A DNA stretch of 38,418 bases from Flintibacter muris (GCF_943192995.1 NZ_CALPCP010000032.1:1-38418); one strand, 5' to 3'; positions 15,451 to 24,532 are shown, counted from the first letter of the stretch. Notes: generated from the letters alone by a model not told the origin. Numbers and translations are program-made.

Positions 15451-17217
15451 TCAGTCCTCCGTTTCGTCCTCTGCTTCATCCTCCGCGCCGTCCTCTTCTG
15501 CTTCGTCAAACCAGAAGTCTTCATCCCAGGGATCGGCCTGGGACCGCGCCTCCAAATAGTCCAGCTGCTCCTTGATCTGGGTGTAATTTTTCTCTCTGCC
15601 GATACGGTCCCCCCGCTCCATCAGGTCCTTCCAAATGCAAATCAGCCGGGCCGCCATATCCCGCTCCCTGCCCAAAAGCTGCGTATAGAGCCGCAGGGCC
15701 CGCTCCAGCAGCAGCTGGTCCCGCTGAGAGCCCTGGGCCGCTAATTGAATCTCCTGGATACGCTCCATAGCCCTGTCCTGCTCCTCCTGTGTCAGGTGGA
15801 GATTTGGGTTGAGAATCAGCCGGTCCCGGTAATCGCCGCCGCTGCTTTTGGCGCTGACGTGGAGGATGCCGTCAATGTCGTAAGTAAAGGTGACCAGGGC
15901 GGACTGCTCCCCTGCCGGTCCCGGGGGCACCCGGACCTCCAGCTCCCCCAGCTTCAGGTTCTCCGAGGCAAAATACCCCTCCCCCTGGTAAATTTCAAAC
16001 CGCAGTCCTGTCTGATTGTCATGCAGGGTATAAAACCGCTCCTGATGGCTGGCGGGCAACATACTGCTCCGGGGGATTAGAACAGCCATATGAGGCCTTC
16101 TGTCCCCGGCGTAGCTGTAAGTAGACACTCCCAGGGAAAAGGGACACACATCGGTCATCACCAGATCCTGTAAATCCTCCGCCCGCTCCTTGATGCCGGC
16201 GCACAGCCCCACCCCCAGGGCCACAATCTCGTCCGGTCCCGCCGCCACATGGGGACGGCGGCCGAACAGCTCCTCCAAAAAGTCGCCGAACACGGCCAGC
16301 TGGGCGGAGCCGCCCACCAAAATCACGTCGTTGATCCGGCCCGCCCGCTCTCTGTCCTTCATAGCCCGGCCAATGACCGCCCGCACCTTTTGGAACACCG
16401 GCCCGCACAGCTGGCGCAGCAGGTCGCAGGTCAGGACAAGGCTGTACTGCTCCTCCCCCTGCTGGAGGGAGAGAGAGGCCGCAGGGGCGCTGGACAGGGC
16501 GATCTTGGCCATCTCCGCCTGGTGGTACAAAGACGCCCGCAAGGAGGGCTCCAGCTTCTCCTCAGTCAGGCCGTTCTCCTTGCAGAAGTGGGCCACAATG
16601 GCCCGGTCAATATCGTCTCCCCCCAGGCGGTTGTCACCGGCAATGGCAGTGATCTCAATGATGTTCTCAAAGCACTCCACAATGCTCACATCCAGGGTGC
16701 CGCCTCCAAAGTCCACAATCATCAGCTGACAGTCGCCGCTCTGGGTGCTGTACCGGTGATACAGGGCTGCGGCGGAGGGCTCGTTAATCAGCCGCTTCAC
16801 CGTCAGCCCGGCCAGCTGGGCGGCCAGCTTGGTGGCACAGCGCTGGTCGTCGTTGAAGTAGGCGGGAACGCTGATCACCGCCTCCTCCACCAGCTCGCCC
16901 AGATACCGCCGGGCATCCTCCAGCAGCTGGCGGAGCACCAGGGCGGACAGCTCCTCCGGCTTGAACCGCCGGCCGCCCAGGGCAAGGGTCTTTTCCGTCC
17001 CCATCCATATCTTAAAGGAGGCAGCAGTGGACTCCGGATGGGACACCAGCCGCTCCTTGGCCGCCGCCCCCACCAGAACGGCACCGTTCTCCAGCACGCT
17101 CACGGCGCTGCTGGTCTTATACTCTCCCAGCTCATTGGGAATCAGCTCCACTTTGCCGTTTCGGTAGATGCAGGCCAGCGAATTTGTTGTGCCTAAATCA
17201 ATTCCAATGATTGCCAT
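15451..17217 (-). CDS. hscC: HscC-like Hsp70 chaperone
   Basis: A 588-residue Hsp70. ATPase motifs are intact: GIDLGTTNS at the start, IVDFGGGTLDVSI near 165, and ILVGGSAQ near 300. MTDVCPFSLGV and IYQGE mark the linker and substrate-binding domain. Wording in these blocks is closer to E. coli HscC than to DnaK, and a conventional DnaK would be about 610-640 residues. The C-terminus is strongly acidic (about the last 25 residues). ATG 17217 is preferred over GTG 17226, being 8 bases after GGAGGAG. It is placed between two J-protein genes with gaps of 5 and 3 bp. E. coli hscC likewise neighbours two J-protein genes, which supports a dedicated system. Confidence 0.92.
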   Translation of the reverse strand: MAIIGIDLGTTNSLACIYRNGKVELIPNELGEYKTSSAVSVLENGAVLVGAAAKERLVSHPESTAASFKIWMGTEKTLALGGRRFKPEELSALVLRQLLEDARRYLGELVEEAVISVPAYFNDDQRCATKLAAQLAGLTVKRLINEPSAAALYHRYSTQSGDCQLMIVDFGGGTLDVSIVECFENIIEITAIAGDNRLGGDDIDRAIVAHFCKENGLTEEKLEPSLRASLYHQAEMAKIALSSAPAASLSLQQGEEQYSLVLTCDLLRQLCGPVFQKVRAVIGRAMKDRERAGRINDVILVGGSAQLAVFGDFLEELFGRRPHVAAGPDEIVALGVGLCAGIKERAEDLQDLVMTDVCPFSLGVSTYSYAGDRRPHMAVLIPRSSMLPASHQERFYTLHDNQTGLRFEIYQGEGYFASENLKLGELEVRVPPGPAGEQSALVTFTYDIDGILHVSAKSSGGDYRDRLILNPNLHLTQEEQDRAMERIQEIQLAAQGSQRDQLLLERALRLYTQLLGRERDMAARLICIWKDLMERGDRIGREKNYTQIKEQLDYLEARSQADPWDEDFWFDEAEEDGAEDEAEDETED

Positions 17218-17222
17218 GCCGG

Positions 17223-20200
17223 TCACTCCTCCTCCGTGATGCCGGTACTGCCCACCAGCTCCTGCCAGATCACCTCATAGGGCCTGGGCTTTACCGGGTT
17301 CTCCCTGGCGTACTCGGCAAATTTTCCTGTTATAACGCTGGGCTGCTCCATGTGGGCCAGCAACGCCTCCAGAGCGCTGCGCAGAGGGATTACGCCGTTG
17401 TGGATCAGATAGGCGGGCGTGACCCGGCCCTGGAAGGTATCCTTGGGGTATTTCTTCCCCTCCACATCCATATAGGTGTAGACGTCGGCCACATGATACT
17501 CCGCCGTCTTCTCCTTCTCCAGCAGCCAGACCATCAGGAAGCGCCCGCCGTCCTGGACCAGAATGATGTGCCGCCGGCGGCCCGCTTCCCTGCCCCAGGT
17601 CAGGCGCAGCTTGGGACAGCCCTCCCGGAAAAAACGCGCCATCATCTGCTGAAGACGGGGCCGCTCCAGCTCCTTCACTTCCAGCGTCTCCAAGTCTCCT
17701 TTTCCATCCACACAGGCGGCGCAATCGGGATAGAGGGAGAAATAGAAGGGCGCGTCCGCCCGGTTGTGGGCCCGCTCCATGGGAAAATCGCCCAAAAGCT
17801 GCTTGTCCAGGTTGTACTTATGCCGCCCGTGGGTAACATTGACGGCGTAGCTCCACACCCCGCCCGGATTGACACCGCTGGGCAAGCTGGCCTGTTGGAA
17901 AACTGTATCCAGCTGCCGGCGGATGCTGGAGAGATTCCGGTGGAACACACTGGAAAACAGTTTGTCCTGGCGGAAGTTGACAAAGTGGACCTTATCCTTG
18001 ATCTTCCCGTACAGCTCCGGTTTTTCCAGCAGAGCGTAGGACTCCGCCCGGAAGTCGTCAAAATAGAGGCAGGCGTATCCGCCGCCGCCCTTCAGCAGCA
18101 CCAGGGAGCGCCTGGGCTCGTAATCCTGTTCCTCCCCCACCGGAATGGTCCCCTTCCAGGACAGCTCCAGCCGGTCCACCCGGTCGCTGAAAAACAGCTC
18201 CAGCAACTCCTCCAACACCTCGGCGGTGACCATTTCCCCCAACAGCTCCGTGGGCCTGCTCCACAGGGGCGGGGCGTTTTTGTCCCGGCAGACCACACCG
18301 AAATCGGGCCGAGAGTACAGCGCGTCCGGGAGGCTGGCCAGCTGTTCCACAGAGATTCTGGGCGGACGCAACGTCTCCTCCAGCAGCTGACGGGCCAGTT
18401 CCTCGGCACAGGCCCGGTCCGGCACGTCGCTGTGCAGCCCGTTCTTCAGCATCTGCCGCCCGGTGGGCAGCTGCTCAAACAGAAAGAGTACCTGGCCCCG
18501 CTCGTTCCACTCACAGCCGTAGAGGTGGTCTTCATCCTCCGCAAACAGTTCAAAGGGCAGGACGCTCTCCGCCGGAAGGGAACGGACCTCCGGCTCCTCT
18601 TCCTCGTCATCTTCCTCGTCCCGGCCCAGGACGGCCTCCCCCGGCACGGGCAGACGGCATACATGGTCCGCCATGCAGGAGGCGATCAATTCCCTGCCCT
18701 CCTCCGGGGCGGCGGTATCCGACAGGCGGCGCACAAGCGCCCCCTTTACCTCGTTAAACTGGTCATAGGTAGTCACAGTGATGGGCAGAAGGAAGAAAAA
18801 CGCGTCCAAATCAGACTCCGCCGCCACCTGCTCCCATGCAAGGCAGGAGCGGTACGTCGGTTCGCCGTTTACCAAAAATTCCATATGGCGCGGGAAAAAG
18901 CGGACCTCCACAATATCCCCCTCCAGGCGGAAGGTGAAGGATTTGGGAATTATCTCCCCCTCCTCCGTCCACTCCACAAACTCCCTGCTCCACTTGGGAA
19001 GACAGGGCAGCTCCTGATTGAGATAGTCCCGCAGCCAGCGGCCCGTCTCCGGGTCCTGGGCCTGATGGAAGCCGGTGTTCAGCCAGTGGCGGAAGAAGGG
19101 GGCGTTTTTCACTGTTGCGGCGCTCTCCAGCGCCTTCGTCTGTCGGTCTGCCAGAAGACGGTCTGCCAGCTTCTGGTATTTCAGCATCTCCTGCGCCCGG
19201 TCAATCACCCGCTGGGCGCAGGGCGCCCCAGGGTGCTCGGTGTAGAATTGTATAATCCGGTTGAGATAGTAGTCGCAGTAGGTCTCCGCCAGCCATGTGT
19301 GGAGCAGCTCCTCCTCCACTATTCGGCGGTCCAGAAGGGCCTTTTGAAAGTTCTCCCGGGCAAAGAAGGCGTCCGTCCTTTGGATATCCTCCGGTGTGGC
19401 CTTGGCGTTCTCGCCGCTTCGCTTATAGGTGCTGACGGCATAGTCCCGAAAGTCGGTACGAAGCTTGGAGTAATTCACCTTTTGCTCCCCCGCCAGCTCC
19501 GGAAGCCGCTCCAGAACCAGCTCCCGCAGCGGGCCATAGAGAATCTTCGCCCGGCCCATAACGGCGGTTTTCAGGTCCAGCTTCTGCCATGCAATGCGGT
19601 ACAGCTCCTCCGGAAGGCCCTCCCGGCGGAAGAAATGGGTCATCAGCCGCAGTCCGGCGGGGTGGCGCTCACAGTCCACATCCCACCGCTGCTGGCACTT
19701 ATCGGTAATGTATCCCGCAACATAGCAGCCGATAATCTGGCTGAATCGCCCCACGTCCTCCTCGCTCCAAATGCCGTCCTCCGCTGCCTGGATCAGGGTG
19801 TGGTACTCTGTGAAGCTGTAAAACAGGGCCAGCTCGTTGCCCTTTTTCTCCTTGGGAGCGGGACCCTTGGAGGCAATTTCAAAAATGGACTCCTGCCCCT
19901 CAAACTGCGCCTGCGGATGGATCTTAAACCGGAATTCTGCCCGTTCGCTGCCGTCCGGGTTTAAGTACACAGACTTGCTCACCTGGAACTGGTAGGCCAC
20001 GCACAGCCAGTTCAAAAACTCCCGGTTGACCGGGAACTCCCCCTCCAGCCGCTCCACGTGCTCCAGCAGCAGTTCGGCAAACCGCCGCTCCCAGGCCACG
20101 TCCAGAAACGCGCCAGAGGTAAAGTAGTCCAGCCACTTTTTTCCATCCTTGCGCTGTTTGCCGGTGTAAAGCTCCAAAAAGCTGCGGACTGCCTCATGAT

Positions 20201-20483
20201 CTGTATAGGGATTGGGGCCCTCGTCCCATACTGCCGGACTCTCAGCAAGCGTCCAGCCCTCATCCTCCGGCGCTCCGATGTCGGGCGGCTCCGCTTCCTC
20301 AGGAGCGGGCGCTTGCTTCCCCTCCGCATAGTCCAGCGCCGCCTGGTACGCCCTGCGCAGCTGTAAAAACCCCTCCGGGTCCTCCTCTGGGTGGCAGGTC
20401 AGAGATTTCTGCGCATAAGCCCGCTTGATTGCGGAGCTGTCATATGTGGGCTCCAGCCCTAAAACTTCCCAAATATGTTCCAT
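17223..20483 (-). CDS. Giant J-domain protein 2 (1086 aa), HscC partner
   Basis: A paralogue of the 12310-15447 protein. The N-terminal J domain (1-54) has the same IKRAYAQK helix and HPEEDPEGF, again with HPE for HPD. A linker rich in proline and glutamate (about 56-90) precedes about 1000 residues of unrecognised sequence, with a second acidic stretch (EEDDEEEEPE) near 575. Conserved blocks shared with protein 1 include LELYTGKQRK, CDCERHPAGLR-like and FFFLLPIT. No export signal is visible. The ATG lies behind AAAGGGAGG, 34 bp after the DUF4317 stop, and the gene ends 5 bp before the Hsp70 start. Two J partners may give the Hsp70 two client sets, or form a heteromer. Confidence 0.85.
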   Translation of the reverse strand: MEHIWEVLGLEPTYDSSAIKRAYAQKSLTCHPEEDPEGFLQLRRAYQAALDYAEGKQAPAPEEAEPPDIGAPEDEGWTLAESPAVWDEGPNPYTDHEAVRSFLELYTGKQRKDGKKWLDYFTSGAFLDVAWERRFAELLLEHVERLEGEFPVNREFLNWLCVAYQFQVSKSVYLNPDGSERAEFRFKIHPQAQFEGQESIFEIASKGPAPKEKKGNELALFYSFTEYHTLIQAAEDGIWSEEDVGRFSQIIGCYVAGYITDKCQQRWDVDCERHPAGLRLMTHFFRREGLPEELYRIAWQKLDLKTAVMGRAKILYGPLRELVLERLPELAGEQKVNYSKLRTDFRDYAVSTYKRSGENAKATPEDIQRTDAFFARENFQKALLDRRIVEEELLHTWLAETYCDYYLNRIIQFYTEHPGAPCAQRVIDRAQEMLKYQKLADRLLADRQTKALESAATVKNAPFFRHWLNTGFHQAQDPETGRWLRDYLNQELPCLPKWSREFVEWTEEGEIIPKSFTFRLEGDIVEVRFFPRHMEFLVNGEPTYRSCLAWEQVAAESDLDAFFFLLPITVTTYDQFNEVKGALVRRLSDTAAPEEGRELIASCMADHVCRLPVPGEAVLGRDEEDDEEEEPEVRSLPAESVLPFELFAEDEDHLYGCEWNERGQVLFLFEQLPTGRQMLKNGLHSDVPDRACAEELARQLLEETLRPPRISVEQLASLPDALYSRPDFGVVCRDKNAPPLWSRPTELLGEMVTAEVLEELLELFFSDRVDRLELSWKGTIPVGEEQDYEPRRSLVLLKGGGGYACLYFDDFRAESYALLEKPELYGKIKDKVHFVNFRQDKLFSSVFHRNLSSIRRQLDTVFQQASLPSGVNPGGVWSYAVNVTHGRHKYNLDKQLLGDFPMERAHNRADAPFYFSLYPDCAACVDGKGDLETLEVKELERPRLQQMMARFFREGCPKLRLTWGREAGRRRHIILVQDGGRFLMVWLLEKEKTAEYHVADVYTYMDVEGKKYPKDTFQGRVTPAYLIHNGVIPLRSALEALLAHMEQPSVITGKFAEYARENPVKPRPYEVIWQELVGSTGITEEE

Positions 20484-20517
20484 GATCCGTCCTCCCTTTC
20501 TTTCTGTTCGCTGAGGA

Positions 20518-21645
20518 TCAGCCCACCGGTAAACCGTTGACCTCCAGGTCCTTGTCCGCGGGGATCAGAAGATACTTTCGCCCGTCGATAACCCTGGTCT
20601 CCACCAGGCCGCTACACTCGGGGGGCAGGGAGATGGTGATGTCGGCGGTTTTGACCTCAAATCGCCTGCTGTCAATCAGGTTGGCGGGGCTGAGGGCGGC
20701 CCCCTCGCCGAACTGGCGGCCGCAGCTCTCGCAGAAGGCGTTCACCCGCTCCTCCGCCACGCCGCAGCCCTGAAGCATACCGCCCACCTCACGGGCGGAC
20801 ACGGTCAAGGGCTCCGGATCTTTGCTCTCTTTGTGCTGTTCAATGCGCTCCACCAGCCGTTCATGGACCCCCTGAAACACCTCCAGGCTGCAATCCTCCT
20901 CCAGCGCCTCGGTGAGGGCGGTCTGAAAGGCCTCCCGCTGCTCCCCTGCCGACATGGGGGGCTCGGTGTGAAAAACGGCGTCCAAAAACTCCTGGTGCAG
21001 CTCGTCGGCCTTCCGGGAGTAAGACAGGGCGTTGTAGATATTGGCCGCCCGGTCGTCAAAGGCCGGGAACAAAAAGCCCAGCTCAGGCGGGGCCACCAGC
21101 TGACGGGGCATAAAGTTGTGAAACTCATTTTCGCCCGGCACATAGCCCAGCTCCAGCTTGCCGTCCTTCACCGGACAGATGCTGCATACCACGTAGGAAA
21201 ACACCTGATCTGAATCATCCTCCCGGAGCTCGCCGTCCCCGCCCCGGCGGGGCACGTCGTAGGCGTCGTGGGCCAGCAGAATCAGGTAGTTGCTCTCCCC
21301 CATGTCCAAAGAGTCGATAACCGTTTGAAAAAAGGTCTGCCGGATCTCGCCGTCCTTCAGCTTGGAGTCCCGCAGGGCCATAAGCAGCCGGTGCTCGTCG
21401 CTGTCCGCCACCTGTTGGGTGGAGAACACAATGTCAATCAGGTTTTTCCCCAGGGTCCCGGACAGCGACTTTTTCAGCAGGTTCAAAAACTGCTCCGCCT
21501 CCTCCTGGGCCATCATGCCCAGTGACTCGTCCAGATAGGCGACAACCTCCTTGTTGCAGTTGACATAACAGCCATAAATCCGGCTGATGGCGCTCCGGTC
21601 CGCCCGAAAGCGCCGGCGCAGCTCACTGATTTCCTTTTGATTCAT
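20518..21645 (-). CDS. DUF4317 family protein
   Basis: A 375-residue soluble protein recognised as DUF4317, a family of unknown function found in clostridia. The start MNQKEISELRRRFRADRSAI and the GCYVNCNKEVVAYL block near 25-38 are typical. It is the first gene of the Hsp70/J-protein operon, so it may be a client, an adaptor or a stress-linked factor; the family is also common without such neighbours. The ATG has a GCGAGG site. No clear promoter was found; the 5' region holds a hairpin and then a family A repeat, so the start of transcription may lie in or beyond the repeat. Confidence 0.85.
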   Translation of the reverse strand: MNQKEISELRRRFRADRSAISRIYGCYVNCNKEVVAYLDESLGMMAQEEAEQFLNLLKKSLSGTLGKNLIDIVFSTQQVADSDEHRLLMALRDSKLKDGEIRQTFFQTVIDSLDMGESNYLILLAHDAYDVPRRGGDGELREDDSDQVFSYVVCSICPVKDGKLELGYVPGENEFHNFMPRQLVAPPELGFLFPAFDDRAANIYNALSYSRKADELHQEFLDAVFHTEPPMSAGEQREAFQTALTEALEEDCSLEVFQGVHERLVERIEQHKESKDPEPLTVSAREVGGMLQGCGVAEERVNAFCESCGRQFGEGAALSPANLIDSRRFEVKTADITISLPPECSGLVETRVIDGRKYLLIPADKDLEVNGLPVG

Positions 21646-21672
21646 ATGTACCTCGCTTTTGTAAATTCAATT

Positions 21673-21694
21673 TCCCCCGACTTCAGCCGGGGGA
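21673..21694. other. Hairpin in the DUF4317 5' region
   Basis: TCCCCCG (21673-21679) and CGGGGGA (21688-21694) with an 8-base loop. The T-run (ATTTTTA) follows on the plus strand, so it reads as a terminator away from the operon. On the minus strand it would be a 5' UTR hairpin about 28 bases before the start codon. Confidence 0.5.
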
Positions 21695-21768
21695 TTTTTA
21701 ACGTATTTTGGAAATAACCTTCAGGTCTACTTCCGAAAGTCCCCTTTGCTCGTCCCCGCCGCAGCGGG

Positions 21769-21954
21769 CAAGGCTCCTTTGGAAAGGAGCTGTCAGCCGA
21801 AGGCTGACTGAGGATTGTGTTTCACGCAGCGAAACGTACGAAGTAAACCGGGCCTGTGCAGATTTTGTTTGCTGTGCACATTTTGGCTTCGCCAAAATAC
21901 AATCTTCCGCCCCAGTGTGCGCACCGGGGCACCTCCTTTCAAAAGGAGGCTTTT
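21769..21954. repeat. Palindromic repeat, family A copy 1 (MITE-like)
   Basis: About 186 bp with inverted ends. The left end AAGGCTCCTTTGGAAAGGAGCT, a hairpin and GAGGATTGTGTTT is mirrored at the right by AAATACAATCTTCCGCC, a hairpin and CACCTCCTTTCAAAAGGAGG. The centre contains TACGAAGTAAACC, identical in the copy at 27357-27537. No coding capacity. Confidence 0.75.
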
Positions 21955-22000
21955 GGGAGCGGACCTGAAAGCCCTGATCTCGCAGCGGCCTAGCGGTTAA

Positions 22001-22150
22001 CCTCCCGCTTATCCGTGCCCCGGTCCCGACCCGAAATTCTGGCCGGACTATCTGAAAGATGACCCAGTAAAGGCCCATGGCCTGTGGAGCTTCTATCAGG
22101 GGCTGCAAATTGGCCTCCAGCTGGGCAGCGCCTGTCTGAATCAGGGTTAA
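22001..22150 (+). pseudogene. C-terminal remnant of an unidentified gene
   Basis: Between repeat A and phoH the plus strand reads DPKFWPDYLKDDPVKAHGLW then SFYQGLQIGLQLGSACLNQG and a TAA at 22148-22150, overlapping the phoH stop. The composition is clearly protein-like, but an in-frame TAA lies at 21998-22000 and there is no start or ribosome site. It is probably the tail of a gene whose front was lost when the repeat arrived. Family not recognised. Confidence 0.45.
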
Positions 22151-23127
22151 CGCTTGTCCTTTTTAGCGTTCCGCCTGTCCTCATCTGCCTCATAGGCCTT
22201 GATGATCTTCTGCACCAGGGCGTGGCGGACCACGTCGGACTCGTTCAGGCGGAGGATGGCAATGTCCTCCACCCCTTTCAGCACCCGCATGGCCTCCCGC
22301 AGGCCGGACACCTTGTCGATGGGCAGATCGATCTGGGTGATATCGCCGGTGATGACAACCTTGGACCCGAAGCCCAGGCGGGTGAGGAACATCTTCATCT
22401 GCTCCCGGCTGGTGTTCTGGGCCTCGTCCAAGATGATGAAGGAGTCGTCCAAGGTGCGGCCCCGCATGTAGGCCAGGGGGGCCACCTCAATGTTGCCCCG
22501 CTCCAGGTATTTCTGATAGGTCTCCGGGCCCAGCATCTCAAATAAAGCGTCGTACAGCGGACGCAGGTAGGGGTCCACCTTGCTTTGCAGGTCGCCGGGC
22601 AAAAAGCCCAGCCGCTCCCCCGCCTCCACCGCCGGACGGGTGAGGATGATGCGGTTGATCTCCTTGGCCCGGAAGGCGGCCACGGCGGCGGCCACCGCCA
22701 GATAGGTCTTGCCCGTACCGGCGGGGCCGATCCCCAGAGTGACCACGTTGTTTTTGATTGCCTCCACGTACTTCTTCTGCCCCAGCGTCTTGGCTTTGAT
22801 GGGCTTGCCCTTGGCGGTGACGCAGATCACGTCACCGGCCAGCTGGACAATCTGGCTCTCCTTGCCCTCCTTGACCAACTGGACAATATAGCGTACATTC
22901 TGTTCGTTGATGGATTCCCCTTTGGAGGCCAGGGTCATCAGGTTCTCAATGGCCTTGACGCCGTACATGACCCCCTCCGGGTCCTCCCCCGCCACCTTGA
23001 GCATGGAATCCCGGCTTACCACCGTGACCCCCATCTCCCGCTCAATAATGCGGATGTTCTCGTCAAAGGAGCCGAAGACGTTGATGGTCTCCTCCAAACG
23101 CTCCAGGCTGATGGTCTGTTCTGTCAT
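22147..23127 (-). CDS. phoH: PhoH-like ATPase
   Basis: A 326-residue PhoH/YbeZ protein. The N-terminal KH-like region is followed by Walker A GPAGTGKT (134-141) and Walker B FIILDEAQN (near 230). Family members are ATPases linked to RNA metabolism and ribosome quality control, often next to ybeY. Here the gene follows yqfC and yqfD, the usual Firmicute order, but is separated from yqfD by a family B repeat. ybeY would be expected next and is absent; instead the gene ends at a gene remnant and repeat A, so the usual operon has been cut here. Confidence 0.93.
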   Translation of the reverse strand: MTEQTISLERLEETINVFGSFDENIRIIEREMGVTVVSRDSMLKVAGEDPEGVMYGVKAIENLMTLASKGESINEQNVRYIVQLVKEGKESQIVQLAGDVICVTAKGKPIKAKTLGQKKYVEAIKNNVVTLGIGPAGTGKTYLAVAAAVAAFRAKEINRIILTRPAVEAGERLGFLPGDLQSKVDPYLRPLYDALFEMLGPETYQKYLERGNIEVAPLAYMRGRTLDDSFIILDEAQNTSREQMKMFLTRLGFGSKVVITGDITQIDLPIDKVSGLREAMRVLKGVEDIAILRLNESDVVRHALVQKIIKAYEADEDRRNAKKDKR

Positions 23128-23174
23128 TGGTAAACAATCTCTCCTTGGTTTGGTATATCTTTTGTAGAACGACC

Positions 23175-23302
23175 GCCTCCCTTCGCAAAGGGAGGTGTCA
23201 TCCGCAAAGCGGATGACGGAGGGTTTTCTCCAAACGGTTTCAGCTTCTTATAGGAAACCCCCAGTCAGCCTTACGGCTGACAACCCCCTTTGCGAAGGGG
23301 GC
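23175..23302. repeat. Palindromic repeat, family B copy 2, between yqfD and phoH
   Basis: Inverted ends of about 50 bp. Each contains a CCTCCCTTCGCAAAGGGAGG-type hairpin and a second hairpin (GTCATCCGC-AAA-GCGGATGAC; on the right CAGCC-TTAC-GGCTG). The arms end in GAGGGTTTT and GAAACCCCC. It lies wholly inside the yqfD-phoH gap and could affect read-through. Confidence 0.75.
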
Positions 23303-23304
23303 CT

Positions 23305-24522
23305 TTATTCCACTGAAAGCTCCCGCATCCCCGGCCGCTCCTCTCCGATTTCCTCCAGGCACTGGGCCGTCAGGGTGACCTCCAGCCGTCCGCCGTTCAC
23401 CCGGGCGGTAAATTGGGTGGACTCCACCTCCCCGTCCTCGCCGGTGAGGGCATCCAGCTGTTTGAGCAGCTGCTCCTCCAGCAGCGCCTGGGCGGCAGCC
23501 TGGTCCACCTCCACCGTTCTGGGCTGGTACTCCCGAAAGGTCTCCCGGTTCAGAGACAGGGGCAGCTCCTCCCCGCCCGGGAGGGCCGCCTGGTGTACGC
23601 TGGTTATTTTATCATACATCGGCCAGGAAATGCTAGTACTTCCGAAAATTTTGACGCGCTGTCCTAAAATATTCAGTGACCAAACGCTTTTTTCGGTTCC
23701 TGTGTAGTCCTTCACCGTAGCTTCGACCGGAATCGACGCAGTGAGAAACCGCCATGTCCGGGCCCACACCCGTCCACGGGCGTGGGTCTGGTAATATCTG
23801 GGGGGCAGTTCGCTATATAGGGGCGGCTCCATGGTAACGGTGCCCGAGATAAGCACGTCCCCTTTGGCCACCACGTCCCCCTCCTGCACGGCGGCGTCCC
23901 CCTGCTCCGGTTCAAGGTGGGTAATTACGCCGTCCGCCTCGGCCACAATATCAAAATACCCCGATTCGTCCACCCGCTCCGGGGTTTTGATGGACTCCCG
24001 GACAATGACCTCCACCCGGGTGCCGTGGAGGTTGAGGGCCGCCCAAGACAGGCCGTCCACCCGGACCATCAGCTCCTGGGCCAGCTGCCTGCGGTTCAGG
24101 GCCGGGCCGTATACGCCGGGCCGCACCCCAAGCTGCCTCAGCTGGCTGAGAATGACGGCGGTAGGGACCACCTCATTGCCACTCACCTGAACGGTGAGCA
24201 CAAAGCGGGACAGAACACTCACCGCACACAGGGCAAAGGCCAGCCCCACCAGAAAGCCATACCGGGTACGGAACCGGCCCAAAAAGTAGGGCAGGCCCCG
24301 GCTGGACTCCCGCTCCACCTCACAGCCCGCCCGGCCTGCCAGCTCCTCAAAACGGCTCAGGGTGCGCCGCCGGGTGGTAAGGCGGACAGTATGCCCGTCT
24401 ATCCACTCCATGGCCCAAAAATCAATGCCCTCCTGGGCGCACAGGTTAATCAGCCGCTCAGGAAAGGGGCCTGTCAGCCGCAAAACCACCATCCCGCGGA
24501 GATAATTCATCAGCTTCCGCAT
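23305..24522 (-). CDS. yqfD: Sporulation protein YqfD
   Basis: A 405-residue membrane-anchored protein of the YqfD family. The N-terminal soluble part (1-88; LTGPFPERLINLCAQEGI is typical) is followed by one transmembrane segment (about 91-113) and a large extracytoplasmic domain with a POTRA-like start (VQVSGNEVVPTAVILSQLRQ). The family is made in the mother cell under sigma-E in Bacillus; its molecular role is poorly known. It begins 10 bp after yqfC and is full length. Its last codons abut repeat B. Confidence 0.92.
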   Translation of the reverse strand: MRKLMNYLRGMVVLRLTGPFPERLINLCAQEGIDFWAMEWIDGHTVRLTTRRRTLSRFEELAGRAGCEVERESSRGLPYFLGRFRTRYGFLVGLAFALCAVSVLSRFVLTVQVSGNEVVPTAVILSQLRQLGVRPGVYGPALNRRQLAQELMVRVDGLSWAALNLHGTRVEVIVRESIKTPERVDESGYFDIVAEADGVITHLEPEQGDAAVQEGDVVAKGDVLISGTVTMEPPLYSELPPRYYQTHARGRVWARTWRFLTASIPVEATVKDYTGTEKSVWSLNILGQRVKIFGSTSISWPMYDKITSVHQAALPGGEELPLSLNRETFREYQPRTVEVDQAAAQALLEEQLLKQLDALTGEDGEVESTQFTARVNGGRLEVTLTAQCLEEIGEERPGMRELSVE

Positions 24523-24532
24523 ACCTGTCCCC

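Noticed and set aside
17211..19964. 917-codon plus-strand open frame opposite the second J protein
   Set aside because: It is a GC-rich antisense shadow; the minus-strand frame has a J domain, a ribosome site and operon spacing.
21961..22060. tRNA-like stretch (GCGGCCTAGCGGTTAACC)
   Set aside because: No acceptor stem or T-loop consensus could be folded around it.
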